Assembly: GCA_022575985.1 (NCBI GenBank)
Contig: JAKSXM010000272.1
Location: 30,087,501 to 30,151,500, forward strand
Direction of reading: 5' to 3'
Length of the DNA: 64,000 nt
From: Anagrus nilaparvatae
Lineage: Eukaryota; Arthropoda; Insecta; Hymenoptera; Mymaridae
In this document: positions 24,737 to 37,077 of the stretch, one piece after another
Layout: each line of letters opens with the position of its first letter
Position numbering within the stretch: the stretch's first letter is position 1
Position numbers and translations under genes: made by a program
The notes under the pieces: model-generated
What the model saw: the letters and a program-made list of their open reading frames with translations, nothing else
Database searches by the model: none
Told to the model about the DNA's origin: nothing

Positions 24737-27700
24737 ATGTTTACTAGAAGTAGACAACCCGGTAAGATTTTTTTTTAAATATTTACTTTTAACGAATCAA
24801 AGTTCAATTTATTTCTTAAACTATTTCGTTTATTAAATTATTTTAGTTATTAAACATGTCCGATTAAACATATACCTTTTACTTTAAAAAAATATAAAAA
24901 TCAATACTTCTGTACAACCGGCATTCTAGAACGTAATGGCGTCGTTTTTTCAGAGCGCACTGCCTTGTTGTCTGCCATTTTAATTATTACACATACTTTA
25001 TTTATTAAAGAATAAAATAACATAAGATGCTTTTTTCTTGCTAATTAGTTTAAAATTTAGAAATGAAAATTTCTATCAAATATATTTATAATTTTTAATA
25101 TTTTGGAAATGCCAATGATTAAAATTAATTTATTTAGGAACACCCCAAAGAAACCAAGGACAAACTCAAGCACAGAGTCAACAGCAAAGCTTCCAAGGGC
25201 AACAAAGCGTAAGATACTTGAATTTACTCTTTTTTTTACTATTTTTAATTCCAATATTTATTATTGGAGTTCATTTTTGTTCTGTTATTATTTTTTATTT
25301 TTTTATTTTATACAATCTTCTTTTACATTGAAAAAGCGCAACTAAAAAATTAAACCTTACAAAATGTTCTTTCAAGTTTGATTAAGGTTTGTTAAATAAA
25401 TTAAGACTTTAAATAAAGTTAACGCTCTCAGTAGGTCTTTTTAAAAGAAAGTTTTTATTGATTTGTTTTTCTTTGTAAAGTGTTCGTATATTTAATCTTG
25501 TCAAAGGCAGCAATCTTAAATATATACTTGTTATTTTAAAAATATTAATTGATATATGAAAGTGTTAAGGATTTTATTTTCAAAATTATGGGCGAAAAAG
25601 CCAACATCAGTATTTATTAATTGATATAATTTAATTTTAAAGTTTACCCATATGATAATTAATATTAACAGAATAAAACTTGTTCCCATTTTTTCTAAGG
25701 CCCTTCCTACACCAGAGGTTATAATTTTATTTTATGATTGTGTTCCCATTTAAAATGTATAGAAATTTTATTTTAAAAAAAGATTATCTTGTCTGGTGTA
25801 GAGACGGACTAAAGTATAACTTTTAACATCTTTAGTTTTTATTATGCACAGTCCAAAATAAAAGAATTCAAAAGTAAAGTTAAAATTCATTGATTTATTT
25901 TTTAAATTAAATACTCAAACAGTATGTAACAGAAATAGAAATCGATAACTGTTTTACCGTAAGATCCCCTTAGCCAAATTTTAAAAAAAATGTATAAAAT
26001 TATAAGCATGTATTTTAAATTTCATTTCTATTAGCTTTTATGTATCACCAAGCTACTTTAAAGTACATTCTGGTAAAAGTTACTAGCTTGATACTTTTGA
26101 AAATGTTTAAGAGTCTAATAATATTGAATGTAAATTTAAAATCTTTTTTCATGTTCCATTTCCATAAAATTCTCAAATAAATTTAAACAAGTTGCATACC
26201 TTTTTATTTTAATTTAAATACAAATTTGACAAATGTTTAAAACAATATTGTTTGCAAAAACTTTTTTTGAAGTTAATCTTTACATTTTTCCCAAAAAACT
26301 TTTTGAATTTTGGCTTTTTTGAAATGTTGCAATCAACAGTATGTGGTTATAAAATGCAATTTATGCCTTAAAAATACATGTTGAAATTAAAAAAAATGTT
26401 ATTTATTTTTTGTTAGAAAATTATAATTTTTTTCACTTTATAAATTATCCTCTTTATAGGAATATAAACATGGTTATGTGTTTTCCAGTATTTATAACCA
26501 ATTTTAATTTCAAGAGGCCTATTTTATGTTGCTACCAATACTGAGAATATTAAAACAAGTAAAAAATAAAATAATTTTGCAATGCAAGCAGGTTAATTGT
26601 TTTTAACTTGTTTTAAATTGAAAGATTCTTGTTAATTTAATATTTGATTTCCATGCTTTCAAATATTAACAAGTAACAAAGGTCTCGCATTATAAAATAT
26701 ACATATTGCATATCTTTTTGCATATGTATGGACAAGTGTAAAAATTTCTTATTCTTTTTGCATGTATTAATATGCGCTCTTTTTCCCAATCCTGCTCTGC
26801 AGGTTCTATTAGCTATGCAAAAATACTGAGGAGATGCATTCCACCAAGGGCTAGTTCGCCAGTTACCTACATAGCAACAGTTTGCTTGAAACCATTTTCT
26901 AATTTTATAAGTTTTTTTAAAAAACTTGAATAAATTCATCACTTAAATATTTAGTTACTTTGCATCAAGAGTATGCTTTCTAAAAGATCAAGATTCAATT
27001 TTTTTAAATTTGATAAAATTAATGTATTTATTATGATCAAAAAAAAGAAAAAAAAAATTAAAGTTAAATCTCAAAGAAAATGGATATGATGGTGAAAGCT
27101 ATGTAGGCAGCAAAGAAAAATGCCTCTATAGCAAAATTGTGATCCTGGGCCTTGGTGGTAATGATATCAACCGTAGAGGTCCTTGTGTAGCTTAGAATCC
27201 TATCCCCTGTGTTTTATAGTTCCAAGGAAATTATCAAGCCGGGAACCAACAGAACCAACAAAATAAACAACAAGGTAATAATACTCCATTCAAACAACAG
27301 GCTCAACCTCAAACGCAAATGCCTCAACAACAACAACAGGCTAGAATGCCCCAGCAACAACAAATGAAACAACAACAACAGCAAATGATGAAACAACAAG
27401 TTCAGCAGCAACAACCAGCTGTTCAGCAACAACAACAACAACAGCCAGGAACACCTCAAGCCCAACGTCTTAAGCCTATTTTAAAATCTAGTACACCTGC
27501 AGTACAACAAAATCAGATTAAACCAAATCAGCAAGCTAATAATGGTATGGAGTTTACCGAAACTCAAAATAATGAAAACAGTGCTGGTGAAGCACAAGAT
27601 GGAATTCCAAAATGGAGACGTAAAGTTCCAGGATGTAAGTTAACAAATTATTTACTTTCATAAAAAAAATAAAAAAAAAATTATTTTATTCATTTATCTG

Positions 27701-29166
27701 AAAATCGTCATTGTGATTTCAAAAGTTTATCGTTTTAGTTACTAATTAATGTATCATTGAAATCTTGCACTTTTTTGACTTTTAATTAAAATAAATTTTT
27801 TTGAAAACACTTAAAAAATTAAATTCTATTATTATATCATATTAGTTAAGAGTAAATTAGTATTTTCAACAATCTCATTGTTTATTTATGTTCAATTATA
27901 TTATAATGATTTCAAACAATTTCATAATTTTTAAAGCTGTAGTAAATTTTTTTGTTAATCTTAAAGGTAAAAAAAATTGCAAGTCTGCAGTCTTAAATGA
28001 TGACAAATCACTGCGCAAATTTGAAGATTTTTTAAATTTGTCCAATTAGTATGAGTTTCTCCTTTTTAGACAATAATTAATCTGTGTGAACTTATTAATA
28101 CTGACTCCTAAAGAAAATAAAATAGCTTTTTAACATTGATCCTTCTGTACATTAACTTTTTATTTTTTAGTGAAAGTAAACAGAAAATTAAAACGTTTGA
28201 GGATGAACCAAAGACTAAGAAAACAATTGCAACCTAAAAATGCCATCATGGTTTTGAATGAAATGAAATCAGGAGTTCAATTTACTTTCCCTGAAAATCC
28301 TTCAAGCCTCCCAGGAACACTGTTTCTGGTACATGCTAATGTAAGTATGAAGTGGTAATAAATTGAATTATTTTTTATTATATTTTTTAATCATTAAAGA
28401 ACTTAAATTTTACTTTAACCTTTTGCTGTAGGTTGATGGAAAAGTTTATGTAGGTCAAGGAATTTCAAAAATACTAGCTCGTCAAAATGCAGCTGAAAAT
28501 GCCCTGAAGAGTTTACTGTTGGAAAAGATGACAGCTGCAGCAATGAAAGCAACCATTGATGCAGAACATCCTGATGGTCAAGTAGTTGAACCAAAGGTAG
28601 AGAAAAAAGAAACTAATGCTGATGGAACGCCTATGGAAACTAATGCCGAAGAACAAGATGAAATTCCATGGAGTTCATTAGCTAGTTTTGCTCTTTATAA
28701 ATTGTTCGTTGAATGGCAAAATCAAGGAACTGTAGTTCCTATTACAAGACCAGGAGCTACACCAGCCAAGGCCAAGCCTAAAGAACCAAAAGCAGCAGCT
28801 GTACCAAAAGATTTACCAGCTAATGCTCTTTCTATTCATCCAGTTATGCTTTTGAATCAAATGAAACCTGGGTTAACTTATGTTGAAGTAGGTCGCACGG
28901 GTGTATCACCCAATATCACTTTTACATTAGGAGTTGATATTGATGGTCGTGAATTTACAGGAAGCGGTATGTATTTTCATAACTAATTATAACAAAAGAT
29001 AATTTACTATTTATTATAAAAATTAAAAATGTTTTTCTTTTTTTATTTAGCCAAAAATAAAAAGGATGCTAAGAAACAAACAGCAAAGGCAGCTTTACAA
29101 GGATTGTATAATCTTGTTTATCCAGAAGAATCTCACACCGATGAAGTAATGACTGAAGTTGCATAA
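24737..29166 (+). CDS. Protein with two ADAR-type dsRNA-binding domains and no deaminase (6 coding exons)
   Basis: Exons: 24737-24761, 25138-25208, 27220-27634, 28171-28340, 28432-28966, 29051-29166, giving 443 residues. The N-terminal third is Gln-rich (runs of CAA/CAG, 27319-27450), then comes a basic stretch (KLKRLRMNQRLRKQ). dsRBD 1 lies at about 191-258 (PKNAIMVLNEMKSGVQF, GKVYVGQGISKILARQNAAE). After a Glu/Pro/Ala-rich linker, dsRBD 2 lies at about 362-430 (HPVMLLNQMKPGLTYVEV, GREFTGSGSAKNKKDAKKQT). Both resemble the dsRBDs of ADAR editases, but the gene stops after dsRBD 2, followed by non-coding AT-rich sequence. A dsRNA-binding role is inferred, perhaps as an editing regulator. The ~2-kb intron 2 holds two GC-richer segments that look like foreign exons. 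Confidence 0.85.
26760..26900. other. GC-richer unassigned segment in intron 2 of the dsRBD gene
   Basis: Stands out from the AT-rich intron. It is open on the minus strand with a Cys/Trp-rich reading (WFQANCCYVGNWRTSPWW ... RTCRAGLGKR). The plus strand also has a short ATG-initiated frame (MRSFSQSCSAGSISYAKILR onward, ~53 codons, stop at about 26938). Neither is recognised. It could be a nested gene fragment or an ancient exon. Confidence 0.25.
27060..27200 (-). other. GC-richer segment, possible terminal exon, in intron 2 of the dsRBD gene
   Basis: The minus strand is open for about 47 codons. The C-terminal part is a hydrophobic segment (FAIEAFFFAAYIAFTIISIF) ending at a stop, and AATAAA follows within ~40 bp. 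The acceptor before it (ACACAG) has a poor pyrimidine tract. The plus strand is also open across much of it. No ATG precedes it in frame before a stop, so it would need an upstream exon within or beyond the dsRBD gene. It may be a pseudogene fragment. Confidence 0.25.
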
Positions 29167-30231
29167 TTTAATTATAACGTTAAAGTAAAAAAATGTTCTC
29201 TATATTAGATGAATATATAAAAAGAAATTTATATTATAAAAACAAGCTCACTTTAAATGCTATTTTTTTGTATTTATATATCTTGTATATTTACAAAAAA
29301 TGTTTTAAGGAAATTTTTTTGTAAATTTAAAATATATTGATGAAATTAAATTAATTGTATTTTATATTTTGTAAATTAATTTAAGTTTCTTCATAAAAAA
29401 ATACATGTTATCAATGTATTCAAAAAATTTATATATACACATTCTTGTATGTAATTTTTAATTTTTAGATGTATGCACTTTTATATTTATAGACCTAATG
29501 TTAATAGTTTTCTTTTAATAACAATATCCTTTTTTTTGCACTCTTTAATGATTGATGAATGTTAAAATAAAAACTGATGAACAAAATAAATTATTAATAT
29601 AAAACAAAAATTTACTCTTGTTTTCTTTATTCCCTAGTTTTCTCTTCATTTGAATTTATGTATCATTTAAATGTAAAAATTAAAAAACTAAATGTAAATT
29701 CTTAAAAATTTATTATTTTTTTAATAAACATCATATACGTAACAATTTAACAATGATTTAAATTATCAAGTCAAAAACATTTAAAAAAATATGAACTTTG
29801 GTTTTTAAATGAAAGCAACTTTTATATAAGTTTTATATAAAAACTTTCTTATTTTTTCTATGCGCTATTTATTTATAAACCTAAAAATTATAACAAAGAT
29901 ATTAATTTTGTGTATTAAACGTTTTTTGTCCTGATAACTTTTAACCAGCTAAAATTTGATTTTTATAAATAATAGTGAATAATTGCCTTATTTGCCATAT
30001 CTGTTTAGAATACTTAAATACATACCCAACAAACTTTTGTCTTTTCAAGTTAAATAAAATTTAAATTATTAAATTTATTTTAAAAATGTATTTTTACAAA
30101 TAGAATATGAAAAAATATACAAAATTTTTTTACTTCTGGAGAAGTTACCAGAATTTTAATTAAAATTAGCATTAGTGTCTCTTTTATGAAATTTTTTATG
30201 CTTCCTAGTTTTATTTTTTTAACAAACTTTA
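29167..30231. other. Convergent intergenic region (dsRBD gene / CoA synthase)
   Basis: AT-rich 3' UTR sequence of both genes. No repeat or coding signal beyond low-complexity open frames. Confidence 0.55.
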
Positions 30232-32080
30232 TTATTGTGATAGGTTTTTTAAATCTGAATTTAATTCGCTCCAAGCTTTTTCTACTTGTTGCTGAGTAAT
30301 TTCATGGCTCCATAAAGTCGATACCACTACATGAGCTTCTTTGACTTGATCTAAATTACTCGGTTGAACTAAAATTCTTTTTTTTGCTTCTTCTTCACTA
30401 AGGCTATTTCTTTCTTTTAATCTTTTAATAGCCTTGGGAAAAAATAATCAATAAATTACAAATGTAAAGTTAATTGTGGGATAGCTGTTTTATTTACCTC
30501 TTCTTCTGGTACAATGCAAACCCAAATTTCATGGAACTCTGATTGCCAACCTGCTTGAATCAATACAGCTGCTTCAACGACTATAATTTCAAATCCTTGA
30601 TCATGCAAAGAATCTATTTGAACTTTTGTTTCTTCAAGAATAGCAGGCCACATCAACAAATTTAATTTCTCCAATTGTTTCTAATTTATTTAAAATTGAC
30701 TATTAATAAATCTATATCTACATATATTATGCATTATAATAAAAAATTTACCTTATCATTAAATACTAGAGAACCTAGTTTTTTTCTGTCTATTTGTCCT
30801 TCCTCTGTCACATATTCAGAACCAAAAGTATCAATGATTAAATTAAAACATTTCATACCAGGGGCATATAATTTATGGGCAACAATATCACAGTTTATAT
30901 GTCCAGCACCTAGTTTTTCTAATTTACTAGCTATAGCTGACTTTCCACTAGCAATCCCACCAGTTAATCCAATAATATATGGTTTTAATGGCTTACCGCT
31001 ATAATTCTAAAAAAAAAACAGAAATTTTCAAGTAGCACATTTAAAAAGGTTAACAAGTATTTTGTTAATCAGCTAACCGGTTTCTTTAATCTATTTCCCA
31101 ATAAACGCATCCTTTGATTACTGGAACTTATTTTTGGTTCTTCAAAATACTGTCGATGGGAATCTTCAACCAAATGAACCACATGTATATCTAATTGTTT
31201 CAAATTTCTTTGTGACCGAAGCTCATTTATTTTTTCCCCTCCTTTCTTAGTTTCTTCGCTAACAACAATCATTTCAAATGTAGGATCATCCTTAGTTGGT
31301 CCAAAAATATCATTTATTGGTACGATATCATAACTTAAGCTTGAGTCAACATCCTCAGCAAATTCTTTTAAAGAATTAATTCGCTTTGTACAGGGTTCTA
31401 TTAGTTCCCATAAAATTTTCTCTAAAAATAAAATGTTAAGAATATTACCTCAAGTGTGATAAAAGTATTAAAATTAAAAATTTACTTTGAATCATATTAA
31501 CATCAGTTACACCAATAGTTAACTTTCCCGTGCATCTAAGAATAGCCTCACTTAAAAATGTCTTATGACCATTGTGCAGTCTATCAAATGTACCACCAAG
31601 AACAACATTTTTGTAAATTTTTTCTTCCAATTCACTATTTGTATTCTCCAAGTCATTTGTTGCATTCTCTTGGTCTTTTTCATCAAGTGTTATAAATTTA
31701 CAGCCCATTGATGTATTAGATAAGCAATCTTGAATGAATGCATTTGCGTCATTTGTACTATAAGTTTTATCAAAAATAACTAATTCTATTGGTTTTTTAG
31801 TGTGGATAATAGTATTTGGATTTTTCAAACTGGAAAGCAAAACTCTTATATCCAAGTTGCTTGATATACTCGAAGTAAGGGCATAAATACTAGCTATAAT
31901 TTGTGAATAACGAGATGCTTTTAACGAACTTTGGGATAGCGAGTAGTTACTGGAAACAAGAATATTTTTTTCAGGAAAATATTGAATATATAATGTTTTT
32001 AAAACATCTTTCTTTATTGCAGGAAGCAATTTTACAATTCTTGTAGGGTTTGTTAAAATTAAAAGTGCAGTATTTGCCAT
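30232..32080 (-). CDS. COASY: Bifunctional coenzyme A synthase: PPAT + dephospho-CoA kinase (5 coding exons)
   Basis: Carries out the last two steps of CoA synthesis: 4'-phosphopantetheine adenylyl transfer, then phosphorylation of dephospho-CoA. Minus-strand exons: 32080-31486, 31421-31078, 31006-30752, 30680-30498, 30432-30232, giving 525 residues (human 564). The N-terminal ~155 residues are the less conserved leader region. The PPAT domain starts VVLGGTFDRLHNGHKTFLSE, with the nucleotidyltransferase HxGH at His169-His172. The linker has VVSEETKKGG and QRMRLLGNRLKKP. The kinase domain has P-loop GLTGGIASGKS at 326-336, RKKLGSLVF, MWPAI and EAAVLIQAGWQ. Both active sites look complete. The gene is head to head with the ankyrin-repeat gene, 667 bp apart. 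Confidence 0.95.
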
Positions 32081-32747
32081 GTCTTTTGCAATTCTATTTA
32101 AATAAAGATAAAATAAAAAGGCACACTATTTCATATTAGTTATGAAAGTATCAGTAGATATCAATACTTCATTATTGATAAATGAATACAGTAAATGATA
32201 ACTTAGAAAATTATTTTTCTTAAACATATGTAATCCAAGAGATTATATAATCAATTTTACACAAATCCATTTACTAAACACTAAATAAATCTTATAAAAG
32301 TTATTAAATCATAAACTGTCTGTTAATAGATTAAAACATAATGAATTTTTTAAAATATAATTTTATAAGAAATTTATTTTATTATAAATTACATAATAAA
32401 TAATTATAGTTTTTTTTTGCAATTCATCAAATGATGTTTGTTTACAAATTGTATATAAATGAACGTTCTGTTGTATAAATAATATAAATCTACATTACCG
32501 ATTACTGGTAATTCAGTACAAAATTTGTGTTCATAATTTTTTGAAATTTCAAAAATAACTGTTTTCGAAAATTGTGCCAAAGTAACTTTCAGCTAGGCTG
32601 ATTTCTATTTTCTGTAGTTTATTTTTCTCAAATTTTCTAAAAAATTTAACTAGATAAATCAATAAATTGCAGGTATTTATTTATTCATTTATCTGAAAGT
32701 TTTTAAATTATAGGATATACAAAATTTGTTATAGGAACAAAATTAAA
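32081..32747. promoter_or_regulatory. Divergent promoter region (CoA synthase / ankyrin gene)
   Basis: 667 bp between opposed start codons, AT-rich with no coding signal. A shared promoter is inferred from layout only. Confidence 0.45.
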
Positions 32748-33795
32748 ATGGTTAAAGAAGTTGAAATTAACGTCAATATCTCCGCCAGTTATGAAATTTT
32801 TCTTAATTTAGTCAAAGAATCATTGTTAACTTTATTTAATACAACTGTGGAAACTTATGGACTAACGATTATTTTAATTTTAATTTCAATTTTTCTTTGT
32901 ACAATATTTTTAAATAAATTTAAAGGTCTGTATAATCATAGATATTACTATAGATGTATCTAAAATAGAATTAAAATCAAAATTAATTATTTTATGTTAC
33001 AATTAGATAAGAAACAAGTGTATAAAAATATGAATAATATCAATCATCAAAATAGCAATAATATATTAAGACATAATTCATCAATGAGCTCTAATTTATC
33101 GCTTGGTTATCGAAAAACATTAACTGAATTACATCACGCTAGCGAGGTGAACTTTGCAAAATACCTGTAGACTAGCTTTATTATTAATTAACTTTCAATA
33201 AGACAAAATTTTTATACTTTTACAGAACTGTCAAAACATTTTTAATGCTATGAGATGCATTCAAATAGTTGCTAAATTTCCTCATTTAGTAAATTTACCA
33301 CTTAATTTATCAAACGGCGTTACACCATTCCATAGAGTATGTTCTAAAGGAAACCATACATTAGTTGAATTTATGTTAGCTAATGGTAAGGTATACCTAT
33401 AATTTCACATAATTTAATGCTAAAAAAATAATTTTTTTTTTAATTTTTACAAAAGGTGCTAATCCGAATTTAGAGACTGTTACTGGAGAAACTGCTTTTT
33501 GTATGGCCATACTTTATTATTTGCGTTCAGGAAAAGAAAGTTTAAGTTGCTTAAAATTATTAAAAAATAGAGGTTCCGCATATATTTATATTATTTTATT
33601 AAAATTGATTTTATGGTTTTTTTTTTCATATAAATCTTTTTTTACACTACAGGTTGCGAATTACCAATTCAGAATAAATGGTATGATATTTTTTTGCATT
33701 TAGCTGTGAAACACGGAAATAAAACCTTAGCCAAGTGGCTAATAGCTAATTCAAAAAACCAGAATAAATTTTTAAGAGCAGCTTCTGTTGCTTAG
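32748..33795 (+). CDS. Single-pass membrane protein with ankyrin-like repeats, unrecognised (5 coding exons)
   Basis: Exons: 32748-32925, 33007-33146, 33226-33385, 33456-33572, 33653-33795, giving 245 residues in one frame with consistent phases. A hydrophobic segment at about 39-55 (LTIILILISIFLCTIFL) is followed by a basic stretch (NKFKDKKQVYK), which suggests a membrane anchor with the rest in the cytosol. An Asn/Ser-rich linker comes next. Ankyrin-type signatures follow: NGVTPFHRVCSKGNHTLVEF then LANGANPNLETVTGETAF, and near the end DIFLHLAVKHGNKTLAKWLI. No known family with this architecture came to mind; function unknown. The first exon has its own ATG, and the join to exon 2 is supported by donor, acceptor and phase, but transcript evidence would be needed. 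If exon 1 were not used, translation could begin at the Met in exon 2. Confidence 0.75.
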
Positions 33796-34855
33796 CAATA
33801 TTAAATTAATTCGATACATATGTTTTATTACGCTTTTTATGTTGATATTATAATAAATTTTTTATTATAATTATTTATAAAAATTTTCTTTTTCTTTTTT
33901 TTAAATATTTTGCAAAAATTTTAAAATCTAGCTGATATTAGTAGTGGAATTTCGCTTTTATAAAAAGTGATACGTATTCCTTATAAGGAATAATTTGGTT
34001 TAAGATGTAATTGATAAAAATATGTAATTAAAAAAAAAAAAATTTTTTTTTAAAGTCAAAGCACAAATAAAATGTACATAGGTATATACCTATAATATAC
34101 CTATAATTATTAAATATTTTGGAAAAAATTTGATACTAAGGAACCCCTTAATAATGGTTTTTTCTTTAGTATCCCCACCCTTTTTAACCCCTACTGCCTT
34201 TGATACCAACCTACCAGATACCAACAAACCAACAAAGAACAGCAGGAACAGTATATAGTAACGTTAGTGTAAACATAGACGTCTGCAATTTTGTTTTTAT
34301 TTTATTTTGCAAATATACTAGTAAAACTCCAAAATTATATGACATCGAGACTGATAATATTTTTACAACAATATGCTTTCTTTTATAAAAAGGTAGAAAT
34401 GTTAAAATAGTTATGCGGCTCAAAGGGAAAAATACAAAATCATTTCCTTGTGTTTATAAGGTGTTATCACGAATATGTCGTAAGTAATATAAAAAAGGGA
34501 GTAACCGATATATACCTATACACAGACATAACACATTTGAAGCTTATGCACTTATCTAGACTTCAAGTACTTATTTTATTCTACTTTTTTTAGCAGAAAT
34601 AAGTTTTCATAAATCAATAATGCATTTATTTTTTCAAACCTTCATTTTATTTTACTTTAATACTTTTTTATTTTTTACACTTGTTTTGTTTTTGTTTTCT
34701 CCATACCATGTAAAATTAGCCTTCTAGTTTTCTACTTTAAAATTCAATTGATTGACATATTCAAAAAAAATGTATTTTCTTTTTATTTTACTTTTTTTAA
34801 GTTTTAAAAATCATAATTATTAGGTGCAGTTGATAAAGGTCAGTTTGACAGTTTA
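33796..34855. other. Intergenic region before the kelch gene
   Basis: AT-rich, with no coding exon supported. A possible acceptor (ATTATTAG at about 34815-34822), directly before a non-AT stretch leading to the kelch start codon, suggests a spliced 5' UTR. The open frames near 34200 on both strands lack coding character. Confidence 0.45.
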
Positions 34856-37045
34856 ATGGCCGATAGTTCTCTCACTCCATTAAAAGAACATAATTCTAAA
34901 GATATGGGATTCGATGCTAAACCAATAAATGACACAACTGTTGAAGAAAGCATTTCATATGCTGTAGGTCATTATGCTCCAAAAGTCTTAAAAAATTTAA
35001 ATTCACAAAGACTTAAAAAACAATTTAGCGATGTTGGTTTAGTTGTTGGTGGTACAGTTATTAGAGCTCACAAATCAGTTTTAGCTGCAAGCAGTGCTTA
35101 TTTTAATGCTATGTTTACTGGTGGTTTAGTGGAAGAACAACAAGAATTTATAGAAATTCATTCTGTTTCTGAAAATATTTTATCGGTGTTGATTGATTTT
35201 ATTTATACTGGTAAAGTTTTTATATCTCAAGAAAATGTTCAAGAGTTATTTGCAGCTGCTGATATGCTTGAGCTAGATGAAGTCGTTTCTAGTTGCATTT
35301 CTTATTTACAAGAGCAGCTTCATTATTCAAATGCAATTGGTATTTTCAGGTAGACTTTCAACAAATAAATTTCAAAAAAGTAATAAATTTAAATCATGAA
35401 TTTAAAATTTTTTAGATTAGCAGAAGCTCATAATCGATTAGATCTTATGGAATCTGCCTTACATTTTATTGAAGTCAATTTTCCACGAATTGCTCAAGAA
35501 GAAGAATTTTTAGATCTACCAAAAGATCTTATTGTGCGTTTTATAAGTAGCGAAACAATTCATATTAATACTGAATTTGAGGTATTTTAAATGATTTTTA
35601 TTTTTAGAGTAATTAAAATAAATTTGTGTTTGAAAATATTTGATAATATTACTGTGCAGGTCTTCCAAGCAGCTTATAGATGGATAACACATGATGTTCC
35701 ATCAAGAAGATGTTTTGTGTTTGAATTATTTGGATATATACGTTTGAAATTGTGTTCAATGACTCGTTTAGATCAAGTTATTTATGAATGTAATGATAAT
35801 AGTTTAGTTATAGCTTTAAGATCTATTCAAAAAGACTTACTTTTAAATAAAGGCTGTCTTGTATCATTAAGAGCTCAACCAAGATTATGTGCAAAGAAAA
35901 ATATTCTAGTTATTGGTGGCTCTAGAAGAGAACCTTCAAAAGAAACTTGGGTTAGACCTGCTGAATGTACTTATGAAAAAATTAATAAGTACGATACTTT
36001 TAATGAGTAAGTCAAACTTATTTTAAAATATAGGGTATAATTAACATTCTAAAATTAAAATTTTTTTAAGTACCTGGAGTGAAGTAGCACCCATTAGTAT
36101 TGGTAGAATTCTTCCTGGTGTTGCATTGTTGGATGGAAAAGTGTATGTTGTTGGTGGAGAACTTGAATCATGTATAATGGCAAATGGAGAATGCTATGAC
36201 CCTCAAGATAATGTTTGGACATCTATTGCTTGTATGATAGAGCCTCGATGTGAATTTGGATTATGTGCCTTGGATAGTAGTTTGTATGCCTTTGGTGGTT
36301 GGGTTGGAGAAGACATTGGTGGTAGTATAGAAGTTTACGATCCAACATCGAATTCATGGACTGCAAGTGGTGAATTGCCAGAACCTCGTTTCAGTATGGG
36401 AGTTGTTGCATATGAAGGTATATTTTAAAATTAAAATTCTTGAATCTTAAAATAATTTTAAAAATAAAAAATATTTTTAGGATTAATTTATGTTGTTGGT
36501 GGTTGTACACATGATAGTAGGCATCGGCAAGATGTAATGAGTTATAATCCAGTTACTAGAGAATGGAATTATCTGGCTCCAATGTTAACTCCAAGATCTC
36601 AAATGGGTATTGCTGTTCTGGATGGATACATTTATGTAGTTGGAGGAGTTAATAAAAATCAAGAAGTTTTGGCTACTGTTGAAAGATATTCTTTTGTAGA
36701 GGTAATATTGAAAAGCATCATTTTTAAAACATTAATATCTTAAATTTATTTATTTTATTTATTTATTTATTAACTAAAGACAAAAATATTAATTTAAATT
36801 ATTATTAGGATAAATGGACTTCAGTTTCATCGATGAATACAAGAAGATCGTATCCAGCAGTAGCAGCAGCAGATAACCGTTTATACGTTATAGGAGGTGA
36901 TCAGCAACAAGAAGTTAATTTTTATAGAACTCAAATAACAGTATCAGCTGTTGAATGTTATGATCCTCTTTCAAATCAATGGAATAAATGTGAACCTTTG
37001 CCAGCAAGTAGAGGAGAGGCAGCTGCGGTAATAGCTCCTTTTTAA
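34856..37045 (+). CDS. IPP: BTB-BACK-kelch protein, IPP-like (6 coding exons)
   Basis: Probable ortholog of the actin-binding protein IPP, a kelch protein; BTB-kelch proteins commonly serve as Cullin-3 adaptors. Exons: 34856-35349, 35416-35581, 35660-36006, 36071-36417, 36481-36701, 36809-37045, giving 603 residues (human IPP 584). The BTB domain spans about 50-160 (FSDVGLVVGGTVIRAHKSVL, AASSAYFNAMFTGG, DFIYTGKV). The BACK domain follows (VFQAAYRWITHD). Six kelch repeats each carry the double Gly: VIGGS, VVGGE, AFGGW, VVGGC, VVGGV and VIGGD. The third has GGWVGEDIG, close to GGWVGAEIG in IPP, which drives the assignment. AATAAA lies at 37072-37077. No disruption seen. Confidence 0.9.
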
Positions 37046-37071
37046 ATTCAGTGATATATATAACTATTAAA

Positions 37072-37077
37072 AATAAA
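37072..37077 (+). terminator. Polyadenylation signal of the kelch gene
   Basis: AATAAA 27 bp after the stop codon. It is one of several possible signals in this AT-rich 3' region. Confidence 0.5.

Noticed and set aside
27214..27465. Leu-rich minus-strand open frame
   Set aside because: It is the antisense of the CAA/CAG (Gln) repeat coding exon of the dsRBD gene.
34200..34423. Overlapping open frames on both strands before the kelch gene
   Set aside because: Short, AT-rich, with no splice sites joining them to the kelch gene and no domain similarity.
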